Part shown: one piece after another, positions 1 through 9,632 of the stretch
Layout: each line of letters opens with the position of its first letter
Position numbering within the stretch: the stretch's first letter is position 1
Origin: Eubacterium sp.
GTDB taxonomy: Bacteria; Bacillota; Clostridia; Lachnospirales; Lachnospiraceae
Direction: 5' to 3'
Length of the DNA: 64,000 nucleotides
Assembly (NCBI GenBank): GCA_017430325.1
Contig: JAFRNE010000005.1
Location: forward strand, 1-64,000
Made by a program: the position numbers and the translations under genes
The notes under the pieces: generated by a model
What the model was told of the DNA's origin: nothing
Seen by the model: the letters and a program-made list of their open reading frames with translations, nothing else
Databases searched by the model: none

Positions 1-243
1 TCGATCAAAGATCGTGACCTAATAGTACCATAATTCTGCTACCGCAGAATTATGCATGTGCTTCGCACATGGCGCGCTTCGCGTCGCGTATCCTCGCCTT
101 CGCTCGGATCACGATCAAAGATCGTGACCTAATAGTACCATAATTCTGCTACCGCAGAATTATGCATGTGCTTCGCACATGGCGCGCTTCGCGTCGCGTA
201 TCCTCGCCTTCGCTCGGATCACGATCAAAGATCGTGACCTAAT
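1..243. repeat. Perfect 110-bp tandem repeat made of short hairpins, abutting glnN
   Basis: Positions 2-110 and 112-220 are identical, and a third copy begins at 221 and stops at 243, so the array has a period of exactly 110 bp and may continue left of the window. Each unit is a chain of small inverted repeats: TCACGATC-aaa-GATCGTGA, AATTCTGC-tacc-GCAGAATT, ATGTGC-ttc-GCACAT, then GC-rich stems also closed by TTC. The truncated third copy overlaps the stop codon (TAG, 239-241) of the neighbouring glutamine synthetase gene. It does not look coding. It could be a palindromic intergenic repeat element or a processed RNA. Its function is unknown. Confidence 0.9.
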
Positions 244-2338
244 TTACGCTGAAGAGCAGCTTGCCGTAGCTTGGGAATGGCCAGTATCTCTCAGATGTAA
301 GCATCTCCGCCTCATCTACATAGCCTCTGAGTGTATCCATATCAGGAATAACCTTATCCCTTACTGCTGCTGAAGTCTCGATGATGTCATCGTACTTCTT
401 AAGCTCCTCAAGAGATACCTCAAGCTTCTCAACTGACTCCATGATGTAGTCTGTAAGCTCTGAAAGTCTCTCCATTGTTGAAATCTCGTAATTGCATTTA
501 ACCTTGTCGCTGACTGACTTCATAAGTGAAGTTGTCTTAGCCAGGCTGTAGAGGTAACCCTCGATAGCCGGAAGGTAATTCTTTCTTACCATCTCAACCA
601 TTGCATGACCTTCGATATTTACTGTCTTGCAGTAATTCTCAAGCATGATCTCGCATCTTGACTGGATCTCAGCCTCCGTAAACACCTTGTGGCTGATGAG
701 CATATCAACATTCTTCTTATCAAGCAGACGCGGCATTGCATCAGCTGTTGTCTTAAGATTTGAAAGTCCTCTTACTTCAACTGCTTCCTTGATCCACTCT
801 TCACCATAACCATTACCGTTGAAGAGGATTCTCTCATGCTTTGTGATAACTCTCTTGATCAGCTCATGAAGTGCTGCTTCAAAATCATCTGCCTTCTCAA
901 GCTCGTCAGCATACTGCTTCAGGCTTTCTGCAACCGCTGCATTCAGCATGATGTTGCAGCATGCGATACTGTTTGAAGAACCAAGTGATCTGAACTCGAA
1001 CTTGTTACCTGTAAATGCAAAAGGTGATGTTCTGTTTCTATCTGTTGTATCCTTAGAGAAGTGAGGTATTGAATCAACACCAAGCTTCATCTGAACCTTC
1101 TCGGTTCCTGCATATGGCTTATCCTCTTTGATAGCATCAAGGATAGCTGTTAACTCATCACCAAGGAATACTGAAATGATTGCAGGTGGTGCTTCATTTG
1201 CACCAAGTCTGTGATCGTTTCCTGCTGTTGCAACTGACAGTCTCAGAAGATCCTGATAATCATCTACTGCCTGGATAACTGCTGCCAGGAACAGAAGAAA
1301 CTGTGCATTCTCATAAGGTGTATCTCCAGGCGAAAGAAGATTTACGCCTGTATCTGTTGCCATTGACCAGTTGTTATGCTTACCTGATCCGTTAACGCCT
1401 GCGAATGGTTTCTCATGAAGGAGACAAACCATACCATGACGTCTTGCAACCTTCTGCATGATCTCCATCATCAGCTGATTATTATCTGTTGCAACGTTTG
1501 TTGTTGAGAAGATAGGTGCCAGCTCGTGCTGTGCAGGAGCAACCTCGTTATGCTCTGTCTTGGCAAGAATTCCGAGCTTCCAAAGCTCATTGTTGAGGTC
1601 TTCCATGAACTCGCTTACTCTTGGCTTGATAACTCCGAAGTAGTGATCATCGAGCTCCTGTCCCTTTGGAGGCATTGCTCCGAAAAGTGTTCTTCCTGTA
1701 TATACAAGGTCCGGTCTCTTATCGAACATTTCCTTATCAATGAGGAAATACTCCTGCTCCGGTCCTACGCTTGTTCTAACGTATTTAACATCCTTACCGA
1801 AAAGCTTAAGGATTCTCTTAGCCTGCTTGTCAAGAGCCTGCATAGATCTGAGAAGTGGTGTCTTCTTATCAAGCGCCTCTCCTGAGTATGAACAGAAGGC
1901 TGTAGGAATACATAATGTATGATCCTTTATGAAAGCGTAAGATGTTGGATCCCATGCTGTATAACCTCTTGCCTCGAAGGTTGCTCTCAGTCCTCCTGAT
2001 GGGAAGGATGAAGCATCCGGCTCACCCTTGATGAGCTCCTTTCCTGAGAACTCCATCAGAACTCCGCCATCCGGTGAAGGTGTGATGAAGCTATCATGCT
2101 TCTCAGCTGTAACGCCTGTAAGAGGCTGGAACCAATGTGTGAAATGTGTTGCACCGTGCTCAATAGCCCAGTCTCTCATTTCAACTGCAACTGCTTCCGC
2201 AACATCATCATCGAGCTTAACATTCTCATCAATTGTCTTTCTGAGAGAATTATATATCTTGTCAGAAAGTCTTGCTCTCATGACTCTGTCATCAAATACA
2301 AGTGATCCAAATATCTCTGGTACGTTTTGTTTTTCCAT
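239..2338 (-). CDS. glnN: Glutamine synthetase type III (GSIII)
   Basis: This cytoplasmic enzyme makes glutamine from glutamate, ammonia and ATP and is the main route of ammonia assimilation. At 699 residues it has the length of the GSIII class, far longer than the ~450 residues of GSI. Visible family features are the [10 protein letters not shown] segment (glutamate-binding strand), [24 protein letters not shown] and the [16 protein letters not shown] region. The start has a good ribosome site (AAGGAG, 9 bases upstream). A strong promoter and a terminator-like hairpin lie upstream, so transcription is probably attenuated. The stop codon lies inside the edge of the 110-bp repeat array, so the repeat may have replaced the original 3' end. 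The symbol glnN is used as in other anaerobes; glnA3 is a synonym. Confidence 0.97.
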   Translation of the reverse strand: MEKQNVPEIFGSLVFDDRVMRARLSDKIYNSLRKTIDENVKLDDDVAEAVAVEMRDWAIEHGATHFTHWFQPLTGVTAEKHDSFITPSPDGGVLMEFSGKELIKGEPDASSFPSGGLRATFEARGYTAWDPTSYAFIKDHTLCIPTAFCSYSGEALDKKTPLLRSMQALDKQAKRILKLFGKDVKYVRTSVGPEQEYFLIDKEMFDKRPDLVYTGRTLFGAMPPKGQELDDHYFGVIKPRVSEFMEDLNNELWKLGILAKTEHNEVAPAQHELAPIFSTTNVATDNNQLMMEIMQKVARRHGMVCLLHEKPFAGVNGSGKHNNWSMATDTGVNLLSPGDTPYENAQFLLFLAAVIQAVDDYQDLLRLSVATAGNDHRLGANEAPPAIISVFLGDELTAILDAIKEDKPYAGTEKVQMKLGVDSIPHFSKDTTDRNRTSPFAFTGNKFEFRSLGSSNSIACCNIMLNAAVAESLKQYADELEKADDFEAALHELIKRVITKHERILFNGNGYGEEWIKEAVEVRGLSNLKTTADAMPRLLDKKNVDMLISHKVFTEAEIQSRCEIMLENYCKTVNIEGHAMVEMVRKNYLPAIEGYLYSLAKTTSLMKSVSDKVKCNYEISTMERLSELTDYIMESVEKLEVSLEELKKYDDIIETSAAVRDKVIPDMDTLRGYVDEAEMLTSERYWPFPSYGKLLFSVN

Positions 2339-2410
2339 AATCCTACGCTCCTTTTTAAATATTTTTCTTATTTAATCAAACTTCTAAGTTTCCAGAAGCC
2401 TCATTGCCCC

Positions 2411-2454
2411 TAAAAAACGAAAAAGCGCCTCAGAGACCTAAGTCTCTAAGACGC
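2411..2454 (-). terminator. Terminator-like hairpin in the glnN leader (candidate attenuator)
   Basis: Read on the minus strand, a 13-bp stem (2425-2437 with 2442-2454, one or two G-U pairs) closed by a four-base loop is followed by a U-rich tract (2411-2424). It lies between the glnN promoter and the glnN start, so it can only act on glnN transcription. The stem loop does not match the paired hexaloops recognised by ANTAR antiterminators, so the regulator is unknown. Confidence 0.7.
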
Positions 2455-2474
2455 CATTGCCTTTACAGTTACGG

Positions 2475-2503
2475 ATTCTATACCAACTGTTTTTATTTGT
2501 CAA
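2475..2503 (-). promoter_or_regulatory. Sigma-A promoter of glnN
   Basis: The minus strand carries TTGACA (2498-2503) and TAGAAT (2475-2480) separated by 17 bases. It points at glnN and lies about 135 bases before its start codon, which leaves a long leader. Confidence 0.8.
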
Positions 2504-2562
2504 TACCCTTTTTTGAATTTTTTTTACAAAAGCTTCAAAACCGGTCTGAAAGCACGTATTCC

Positions 2563-5500
2563 CTACAAAGCAGGATTCTGCTGAGCCTTCTTTGCCGCAT
2601 TCTTTCTTGCTGCCTCTGCTGCCTTTCTGTTCTTCTCAGCTATATCAGCTCTGGTATTCTGAGACATATTTGCAACTTTCTTAACTATGTTATCGCTGTT
2701 GAACTCCTTGATGATCTCCTTGATTGAAAGCTTGCCCATACCGGAATCCTTAACAACCTTCTTAACACTTTCTCTAAGCTCGTTGACTGATTTACTGTTT
2801 GAAAGGCTCTGAACAACCGGATTGTATCTGTTGGCATCTTTGGCCACAATTGTCTGTAAATTAAGCTTATCATCGATCTTCTTCTGCTCAGCTGCATACT
2901 CCTCAGCCGAAAGTGCAGGATGATTTTCATCACCGAGGCCCTTCTTAACAAGCTCTGTCTGAGCGATATTATAATTCTTCTGGTAGAGCTTGATCTTATT
3001 AGCGTAAGTAGGATTCTTTTCTCTTGTCAGTCTGTATTGTTTAGAGCAGTCCTCCACAAGTCTCTTGACGAGAATATCTGTCATAAGCTTCTCTTTAGTC
3101 TGCCTGTCAAGACTCCTTGCCTTCTCAGGATCATCCTTAACCTTGTTTATGAACTTGCGCGCATTTTCCGCCTTAAGATATATATCGGACATTGCAGTCA
3201 TGCTCTTAAGCTGATTAATATCGTCCTTAAAAGCTCCGACATAATTCTTCTCGGTATATTTTCTAAGCTCGTCATCTCTTTCAAGCATACCGAGCATTCT
3301 TGCGCCCATCTCACTATGCATAAAGATGTCTTCATTCATCTTATCCATAGCTCTTCCGCCTGCGGCCGCAAATCTGATACCTGCTGCAAGTATATGTGCA
3401 AGCGGATGCTTGTTGCCTGCTGCATATTCATTCATCGCATTTATAGCCGCATTTCTTCCTCCTGCGATCACGTCCAGATGCTTACTGCATTCCTCCGGAA
3501 CCGGATTCTTGGCAAGCTCTGTTGTATAATCCTTGCCGGTAAGAAGGATCTTATCCTCAAAGAATTCTCTGTATCGTCTGTCCTCAGCCGCTACTTCCGG
3601 AGTAACAGTTCCTGCAAATACCAGTGCAGAGAAGTCCTGATCCGAAAGATTTCCGCCTGCAGGCGATGCCCCTATAGTTACGAAATCTTCTTTTTCTCCG
3701 ATTGCCTTAAACTTCTCGGCAAACTCTTCTCGGCTAAATACACCATCAAACTTATCATCAAATGTTGGTCTCTTTCCATAGAGCTTCTCAACTCTGCTCA
3801 TTCTCCTGGCATATTCCATAGGCTTAGAAACTCTGCTGTCAGCCGCAAGGTTCTGTGCCTTTATCTCTCTATTCTGCTGAGCGATTAAGTATGCTGACTG
3901 CTTCTCCTGACATCTTGCCCAGGTAATCTTATCAGATTTACGCTTACCATTTACAGCTGTAGCCCATCTGGCGAATTCGTCCTTTGGCAGTATGCTGTAA
4001 AGAACCGTAGATGCCGCATCAAATCTGTCATTACCGTAATCAGCTTTTCTGACATCCTCTCTGTTTGATACATAATTCTTACATTTCAGAATAAGCTTCT
4101 CCCTGGATGCATTAAGGCCCTTTGTTTCATTCATAATAAGTTTAGTTTCAAAGTCCTTAAGAGCATCAAACATCTCATTAAACTTTGAAGTATCCTTATG
4201 CCCTGTACCATAGCCGCCCTTTGTTGCTTCAAGTGCCACTAAAATACCCTTAAGAAGTGTTGTATCCGTATTTGAAACATTGGCATCAAAGAATCTCTCG
4301 ATAGACTTTTCCTTCATAAGGCCGAGTTCCGCACCGCTCATCACCTTGGTTCTTACCGTACCGTAACTCTTAGCGATGTCTGTATAATAATTACTCTTAA
4401 ACATCGGGTCTGCAACAGTATCAACCCATTTTTTATAAGCGATATCCTCAGGCTTTTTCGGATCGGTTTTAGGACTGATGCCCTCATTTGCCAGCATCTT
4501 AACGCCAAAATCATGTACTTCCTTTTCAGACTCCAATTCAAGAGAATCATGAAACTCTTCTCTCATTTCAAAGCCCTTGTTCAGATACACCTTTTTTCTG
4601 CCTTCAGCCTTAAGTCTGTTTCTTTCCTTCCCCATGAATTCTTTAGCAAACTTAACAACCAGCTTATCAGCCTCCGCTACCGGCATATTATTCATATTCT
4701 GCATATCCTCCGGACTGAGTGTTTTCATATATTCCATCTTCATTACAGCTATAGCCGGAATCTCGAGTGGAATATTTCTTGAAGTAGTAAATGACTTTAT
4801 CTCGTCCTTGTCATAACCTATTGTTGCAAGGAATTTTTCTATAGTTACTTTATCTCTGTCATAGTATTCATCAAATACAAATCTGTCCGTCTCTTGTTTT
4901 ACAAAATCCTTCAGATACTGTATATAGTCTTCACCGGTTATAAGGGCCGACTCTTCCTCAGTCTTTCCCTGATCCAGCTTTTTCTGCTTTAATTTTTTCT
5001 GATATTCTGTATCATTATTGAATTTATTTATAAAAATACCTAACGCAAAATCTTCCGGTTTTGCATTTGATTCTTTAAGGAAGACCGCTTTTTCCGTTTC
5101 ATTGTATTTGAGCAGCGTAGCAAGGTCATCCATATTCATTAAGGACTGATCGAAATTCTGTTCAAAAAATAAAACAGGATTTCCAATAAGCTCATTAACA
5201 ATACTCGTACCATATTCGTGGGCATAATCTGCTTTTATCTGAGCAAGAATATTATTGGAAGTAGGTTCTACCCCCTCCTCCTGAACCTTCTGCTTAAACA
5301 CCTCATATACATTATCATCCTCGTTCCAGTTTCTCCTGCTGAGATATAATTTCTTCTCATACTCAGTAAGGCCCATACTCTTGAGGAAGGTCGAGAGCTT
5401 CATCTGATTGTTGAACTTCAGATTCTTAAACATCAGCTCGCCGATTCCGGCCACATCCTCTGCGTCAGGAACAAGATACATAGTTATCTGTGTATCCGCA

Positions 5501-6162
5501 CCACTCTTGGCAGCTGTCAGAAGATTTACATAGTTAGACTTTCGATAAGAAGTTAAATAAGCAGCCTTCTGCTCATTAAGAGGATCGTTTGGATCATTCT
5601 TTTTAAGCTCCTCAAGGTTCTTCTTATATTCGACTCCGGTGATATATTCAATATATGAATTAATAAGCTGGAACTGCTTGTAGTTTTCAATGATAGTACT
5701 TCTTTTACCATCCCCAACGAAATCCTTAAAGAATTTCTTCGCAAGCTCTTCCGAAGCCTTCTCATCCTCAGGCGATGTATTTGTTGTTTTGCTGATACCA
5801 AGAGCTTCTCTTTTCAGGAGTGCTTCATCAAAGCTCTTCTGAGCCTCTGCAACAATCCTCTGCTTTTCCTCATCCGGAAGGCTCTTATTCACATGTACTG
5901 TCGCACTTGGATAATTAGGATCGGGATCTGCCACGGTAACGGTATTCTTCATCTCGTTATAGATAAAAAACAGTGCCTTATCAGTCATTGTCTTCTGGGC
6001 ATCATATCCCTTAAGCATCTGTTTTCCTATGTCTTCTCTCTGCTTTTTTGTACCAAAATACGCGTCTAATCCCGGAGCCACAAGATCAATCGGCTCAGTT
6101 TTCACACCTGTATTTATCTCATCTTTCTTTTCTTCAACAATATTCTCTTCTACTTCTTTCAT
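2563..6162 (-). CDS. Very large uncharacterised cytoplasmic protein (1199 aa)
   Basis: I do not recognise this family. The protein has no signal peptide, membrane segment or sorting signal, is rich in Lys, Glu, Asp and Asn, and reads as almost entirely alpha-helical. The first ~20 residues are acidic, and the C-terminus is a basic, Ala/Lys-rich tail (KNRKAAEAARKNAAKKA). A small Gly/Ala-rich segment lies near residue ~935 (AAGIRFAAAGGRAMDKMNED). No enzyme motif stands out. A clear AGGAGG site precedes the start. The next gene upstream is another giant helical protein, and both have the same 33-bp promoter block. They are separate transcripts because a terminator lies between them. A structural or scaffold-like role is possible but unproven. 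Confidence 0.85.
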   Translation of the reverse strand: MKEVEENIVEEKKDEINTGVKTEPIDLVAPGLDAYFGTKKQREDIGKQMLKGYDAQKTMTDKALFFIYNEMKNTVTVADPDPNYPSATVHVNKSLPDEEKQRIVAEAQKSFDEALLKREALGISKTTNTSPEDEKASEELAKKFFKDFVGDGKRSTIIENYKQFQLINSYIEYITGVEYKKNLEELKKNDPNDPLNEQKAAYLTSYRKSNYVNLLTAAKSGADTQITMYLVPDAEDVAGIGELMFKNLKFNNQMKLSTFLKSMGLTEYEKKLYLSRRNWNEDDNVYEVFKQKVQEEGVEPTSNNILAQIKADYAHEYGTSIVNELIGNPVLFFEQNFDQSLMNMDDLATLLKYNETEKAVFLKESNAKPEDFALGIFINKFNNDTEYQKKLKQKKLDQGKTEEESALITGEDYIQYLKDFVKQETDRFVFDEYYDRDKVTIEKFLATIGYDKDEIKSFTTSRNIPLEIPAIAVMKMEYMKTLSPEDMQNMNNMPVAEADKLVVKFAKEFMGKERNRLKAEGRKKVYLNKGFEMREEFHDSLELESEKEVHDFGVKMLANEGISPKTDPKKPEDIAYKKWVDTVADPMFKSNYYTDIAKSYGTVRTKVMSGAELGLMKEKSIERFFDANVSNTDTTLLKGILVALEATKGGYGTGHKDTSKFNEMFDALKDFETKLIMNETKGLNASREKLILKCKNYVSNREDVRKADYGNDRFDAASTVLYSILPKDEFARWATAVNGKRKSDKITWARCQEKQSAYLIAQQNREIKAQNLAADSRVSKPMEYARRMSRVEKLYGKRPTFDDKFDGVFSREEFAEKFKAIGEKEDFVTIGASPAGGNLSDQDFSALVFAGTVTPEVAAEDRRYREFFEDKILLTGKDYTTELAKNPVPEECSKHLDVIAGGRNAAINAMNEYAAGNKHPLAHILAAGIRFAAAGGRAMDKMNEDIFMHSEMGARMLGMLERDDELRKYTEKNYVGAFKDDINQLKSMTAMSDIYLKAENARKFINKVKDDPEKARSLDRQTKEKLMTDILVKRLVEDCSKQYRLTREKNPTYANKIKLYQKNYNIAQTELVKKGLGDENHPALSAEEYAAEQKKIDDKLNLQTIVAKDANRYNPVVQSLSNSKSVNELRESVKKVVKDSGMGKLSIKEIIKEFNSDNIVKKVANMSQNTRADIAEKNRKAAEAARKNAAKKAQQNPAL

Positions 6163-6248
6163 TAGGTTTTCCTCCTGACATATATTTGCACTTTTTTCTT
6201 AACATATCCACGAACAAATAAGTCTTTTGTTCTCTCATGTGACTACTT

Positions 6249-6281
6249 TACCACACCAAACGCAACAAAAGTGCAACAAAA
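6249..6281 (-). promoter_or_regulatory. Promoter block B, shared with the neighbouring giant gene
   Basis: This 33-bp block matches the one at 9487-9519 in 27 of 33 positions with no gaps, and all but one of the differences are transitions. On the minus strand it can be read as a -35 (TTGCAC), a 17-base spacer containing GTTGCG, and a -10 (TGGTAA). It ends 87 bases before the start of the 1199-residue protein. The spacer is as conserved as the hexamers, which suggests a bound regulator. Confidence 0.6.
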
Positions 6282-6315
6282 AACCGGAGATATCAGAAAA
6301 TCTCCGGTTTTTTTA
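6281..6315 (-). terminator. Intrinsic terminator after the 1034-residue protein gene
   Basis: An 11-bp perfect stem (6281-6291 with 6300-6310) has an eight-base loop. A-runs and T-runs on both sides let it work on either strand. It lies just after the stop codon of the upstream giant gene. Confidence 0.9.
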
Positions 6316-6317
6316 TG

Positions 6318-9300
6318 TTATTTCTTTTTCCCCTTATTCTTGTTTGTTACCACATTCTTTCTCTGGCGGCTTACAGGATTATCTTTAAGAACCTCAGGAC
6401 CGTTTGCCTTCTGTCTCTCCATCTCATGCTTGTTATTGGTCTCTATAATCTTACGAAGCTTTGCAGGATCCTTCGCAATTGCAGCAACAGTCTTCGGATT
6501 CTTGTTCTTGCCCGGGTCCCTGCTGCTCTTAAGCGATCTTCTGAACTCAGGGCTCTTATAATTCTTCTCAGAGAATTCCTCAAGCGAGATCTGCTTGCCA
6601 GTCTCAGTCTTCTTCGGAAGGCTTCCGGTAAGCTTATAGATACCGCCTACAATAGCAAGAGAACTGTCTCTGTAATAATCCTCATGATTCTTATATTTCC
6701 CGGTCTCAAGCCTTTTTGTTGCAGCCTCGGCATCCTTCAGGAATTCCGCAGACTTAACATTACTTATCAGCTTATCTATTCCGCTAATCTCCACCGGATC
6801 AGGCTTTGAAGGATCTATCTTAATGGAAATATCCTTAAAAAACTCTCCACTCATGATAGCTCCGATATGCTCCTTCAGAAGGTCAGGATGCTTCTTGTAC
6901 ACATTCTCAAGCCTTGTCATAGCCTTCTCTTTAAACATAAGCTCTGCGTAATTAAGATATCCTGCTTCCATTCTATTATTAAGTTCGGAGTAGCTCTTAC
7001 CCTCTGCACTCTTCAGCTTATCCCTAAGTGCTTTCTTGTTCATCTCAATTGCAAACGCATTCGATATGATTTTATCAATCAGATTGTTCGTCATATCTTC
7101 CCGCTCAGGAAGAGGATTCTCAACAAAACGCTGAATAGCTACATTCATATGATCTCTGCCTGCCTTAATATTTCCGATAACGCCAATATCGGATTTCAGC
7201 TTGTCAGAGTAATTCTTATATGTTGTGAAATCATTATGGACAGACTTTGCAACCTCCGATACCGCATCCTTACAATGCTCAACCTCCTGCCAGATATCGG
7301 TTCTGTAGAGCTGAAGTGCTTCTATCTTCCTGAATATATCACTATCAAATACCTTAGGATCGTTAAGATCAAAAGTCTTCAGCTTCTCATCTATCATGAC
7401 TTTGGTCTTTTCCATACCCTTGACCATCATCTCTGCCAGCCACTTCTGATTCTCCGGAGTATTATATGCCATCTTCTTTGTAACCTGATCAAACATAGCT
7501 GTTTTTTCATTTACGAACTTATCAGCATCCAAAAGATCGTCGATAGAATATTTGCCCGTAACCGCGAGTGCCATTAATGCAGTTGACTGAACAGCCGATC
7601 TTGCCGTGCTGTAGCCGGCGCTTCCGCGAGGTATCTGTCTGTCCGGCTTGTAGATTCCTGACCTGAAGGCTAAATTCTGTTCCTTATTATTCTGAATGTC
7701 ATATTTATCGAAGGCTTTATATTCATCATACATATCTCCGAGATCGTTCCTTAGGCATTCATCCTTGATCTCCTTTGCAGAAGTGAGATTTACTACAAGG
7801 TATTTCTTAAGCTTACGCGCCTGAATAACTCTGCTTCTTGCATAATCAGAATTGGTCTTCGTCTTATTATCAAGATACTTAGAAGTAAGATCACTTACCT
7901 TCTGTCCCAAGTTGATATACTCCTGCATCTCTGCGGCAGTAGGATTCTTTCCACTCTCACCAAGGCTCTTTGCATAGTCTCTGAAGTTCTTCAGCGCCTC
8001 ATACATATCCTTGAAGTTCTGTGATCCGCCTCTATAATTAACGCCCTTAATGTTACGAACAAGCTCATCGATCATAGTCGCATTATTTTTCATGACTTCA
8101 GGTGTAACACCGACCATATAGAGAGCATTTGCAGCGTTATTCTCCTTGATGTAATCAGCCATATTCTTTTCGATCTGAGCTCTGGTTGTTTTGATATCTT
8201 TACTCAGCTTTTCATTCTGCTCTTTATTCATGGCAGAAGCCATATCCGGAAGCTTAACATTTGGGAATTTCTCTGTAATATTTGCGGAGCAGACTGACTC
8301 GGCACCGTTTATTGCCTCGATCATCTCAAGCTGATTATTGGCATTTACTATCGCCGCATATTCAGGAGACTTTTTGATTGAAGAAATATAGAGGCGCTTA
8401 AGCTTATCATATCCGCCCGGTGACGCAAGGATCGCTTCAATATTTGAAATATTATACTTCTTAACTGAATAGACCATATCTTCACTGGCAGTATGAAGCT
8501 CTCTATGGTTATCCATCAAACTTCCGATCTTTGTCTGTTCATCTAACTCATCTGATCTTCCGTCAGGTCCGCCAAGCTGCGTTATATAACCATAAAAGAG
8601 ATCATTTGCCACTTTTCTTTCTCTATCGTGCATCTGAACATTTATGTTTGCTATATAGAGGTCGAACAGAAGATCAGCTGCCCTTTCAGCCTTAATATTC
8701 TTCGAAAGCATATTCAGATCATTGATGAGACTATGTCTCTTGTTTCCCGCATCATGAAGAGCCTTAACCTCTTCATCGTAGCACTTAAGCTTTGCAACCT
8801 GGATAGGTGTTGCTATTTTCGGCATGACATTTAAGGGTTCCTTACCCATAATCTCAGCCGCAAGAGCCAGACCCTCCCTGCTGTTAGAGAGTGCCTGATC
8901 ATAATCTCCCAGATATGCTGCTTTTGTATTTATAAATCTGACCGCATCAACATTTCTTGCCTCAAAATCTATAAAGTTCTGAAGAAGCTCCTTTGCCGGT
9001 TCAGGATCATTTCGTTTAAATGCTTCAAGCGCAGCCTTAGCCTTCTTTCTGGCCTCTACGATAATCGGCTCCATAAGGTGTGTTCTGCTGTCACTCTTGG
9101 TCACGTTATCGATAACGTAATTCTGATTTGAATCCACAACTCTCCTGACATCAGGATTTGATCCCGTCAACTGATAATCATCCATTCCATCTACAGTCGG
9201 ATCCATCATAGCTCCAATTATTATTGCTGTGACAAACTTCTCGTCCAGTCCCTTGGGAATATCCATTTCAATCGCATTATATTCATTATGGAGCTTGATA

Positions 9301-9419
9301 TCCTGCGTAACCTTCCCCTTAGGTCCGAGAGTTGCAATAAGGCTTTCATATCTCTTTTTCTCAACGAATTCATCAACATTCGTCTTATATTTTTGTGTCT
9401 GATTATTTGTTAACGGCAT
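6318..9419 (-). CDS. Second very large uncharacterised cytoplasmic protein (1033 aa)
   Basis: I do not recognise this family. The start is placed at the ATG at 9419, reading MPLTNNQTQ, because AAGGAGG lies directly upstream of it; an in-frame ATG 33 bases earlier has no ribosome site. The protein is long, helical and rich in Lys, Asn and Asp, with no signal peptide or membrane segment. A segment near residue 170 (AAYLGDYDQALSNSREGLA) resembles a TPR-like helical pair. The C-terminus is strongly basic (VVTNKNKGKKK). The general build, basic tail, genomic pairing and promoter block match the 1199-residue neighbour. I could not establish sequence homology between the two by eye. Function unknown. 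Confidence 0.85.
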   Translation of the reverse strand: MPLTNNQTQKYKTNVDEFVEKKRYESLIATLGPKGKVTQDIKLHNEYNAIEMDIPKGLDEKFVTAIIIGAMMDPTVDGMDDYQLTGSNPDVRRVVDSNQNYVIDNVTKSDSRTHLMEPIIVEARKKAKAALEAFKRNDPEPAKELLQNFIDFEARNVDAVRFINTKAAYLGDYDQALSNSREGLALAAEIMGKEPLNVMPKIATPIQVAKLKCYDEEVKALHDAGNKRHSLINDLNMLSKNIKAERAADLLFDLYIANINVQMHDRERKVANDLFYGYITQLGGPDGRSDELDEQTKIGSLMDNHRELHTASEDMVYSVKKYNISNIEAILASPGGYDKLKRLYISSIKKSPEYAAIVNANNQLEMIEAINGAESVCSANITEKFPNVKLPDMASAMNKEQNEKLSKDIKTTRAQIEKNMADYIKENNAANALYMVGVTPEVMKNNATMIDELVRNIKGVNYRGGSQNFKDMYEALKNFRDYAKSLGESGKNPTAAEMQEYINLGQKVSDLTSKYLDNKTKTNSDYARSRVIQARKLKKYLVVNLTSAKEIKDECLRNDLGDMYDEYKAFDKYDIQNNKEQNLAFRSGIYKPDRQIPRGSAGYSTARSAVQSTALMALAVTGKYSIDDLLDADKFVNEKTAMFDQVTKKMAYNTPENQKWLAEMMVKGMEKTKVMIDEKLKTFDLNDPKVFDSDIFRKIEALQLYRTDIWQEVEHCKDAVSEVAKSVHNDFTTYKNYSDKLKSDIGVIGNIKAGRDHMNVAIQRFVENPLPEREDMTNNLIDKIISNAFAIEMNKKALRDKLKSAEGKSYSELNNRMEAGYLNYAELMFKEKAMTRLENVYKKHPDLLKEHIGAIMSGEFFKDISIKIDPSKPDPVEISGIDKLISNVKSAEFLKDAEAATKRLETGKYKNHEDYYRDSSLAIVGGIYKLTGSLPKKTETGKQISLEEFSEKNYKSPEFRRSLKSSRDPGKNKNPKTVAAIAKDPAKLRKIIETNNKHEMERQKANGPEVLKDNPVSRQRKNVVTNKNKGKKK

Positions 9420-9486
9420 ATTTTCCTCCTTACCTGCATTTTTTTCGTGCAATGGTTAAACCTTTTTTCATTATCTGAACTGATAA

Positions 9487-9519
9487 TATCACGCAAAGCG
9501 CAACAAAAGCGTAACAAAA
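9487..9519 (-). promoter_or_regulatory. Promoter block A, shared with the neighbouring giant gene
   Basis: This is the counterpart of the block at 6249-6281, about 68 bases before the ATG at 9419. On the minus strand it can be read as TTACGC, a 17-base spacer with the tandem GTTACGCTTTT/GTTGCGCTTTG, and TGATAT. The match extends over the whole spacer, so it is more than two similar hexamers. Confidence 0.6.
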
Positions 9520-9539
9520 CAAAAAAAAGTTTTATAAAC

Positions 9540-9568
9540 TTGCATTCATATTGATAAGTATATACAAT
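9540..9568 (+). promoter_or_regulatory. Promoter of the CDP-glycerol transferase gene
   Basis: TTGCAT (9540-9545) and TACAAT (9563-9568) are separated by 17 bases. The promoter points right and is back-to-back with the promoter of the giant gene. A small hairpin (CAGCC/GGCTG, about 9601-9618) sits in the leader. Confidence 0.65.
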
Positions 9569-9632
9569 ATAGCTTAATGTTGTATAGAAAGAAGCACCCA
9601 CAGCCTAAGACGCGGCTGCTAAAGTACCGGAA

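Noticed and set aside
179-373. 64-codon plus-strand frame crossing the repeat array and the glnN end
   Set aside because: It is half repeat and half antisense glnN, with no ribosome site.
2425-2454. ANTAR-type dual hexaloop in the glnN leader
   Set aside because: Only one stem is present and its loop lacks A at position 1 and G at position 4.
2920-3888. Long open frame (322 codons) on the plus strand inside the 1199-residue protein gene
   Set aside because: Antisense to a convincing gene with a strong ribosome site; its product is Leu/Ser/Cys-rich shadow sequence with no domain.
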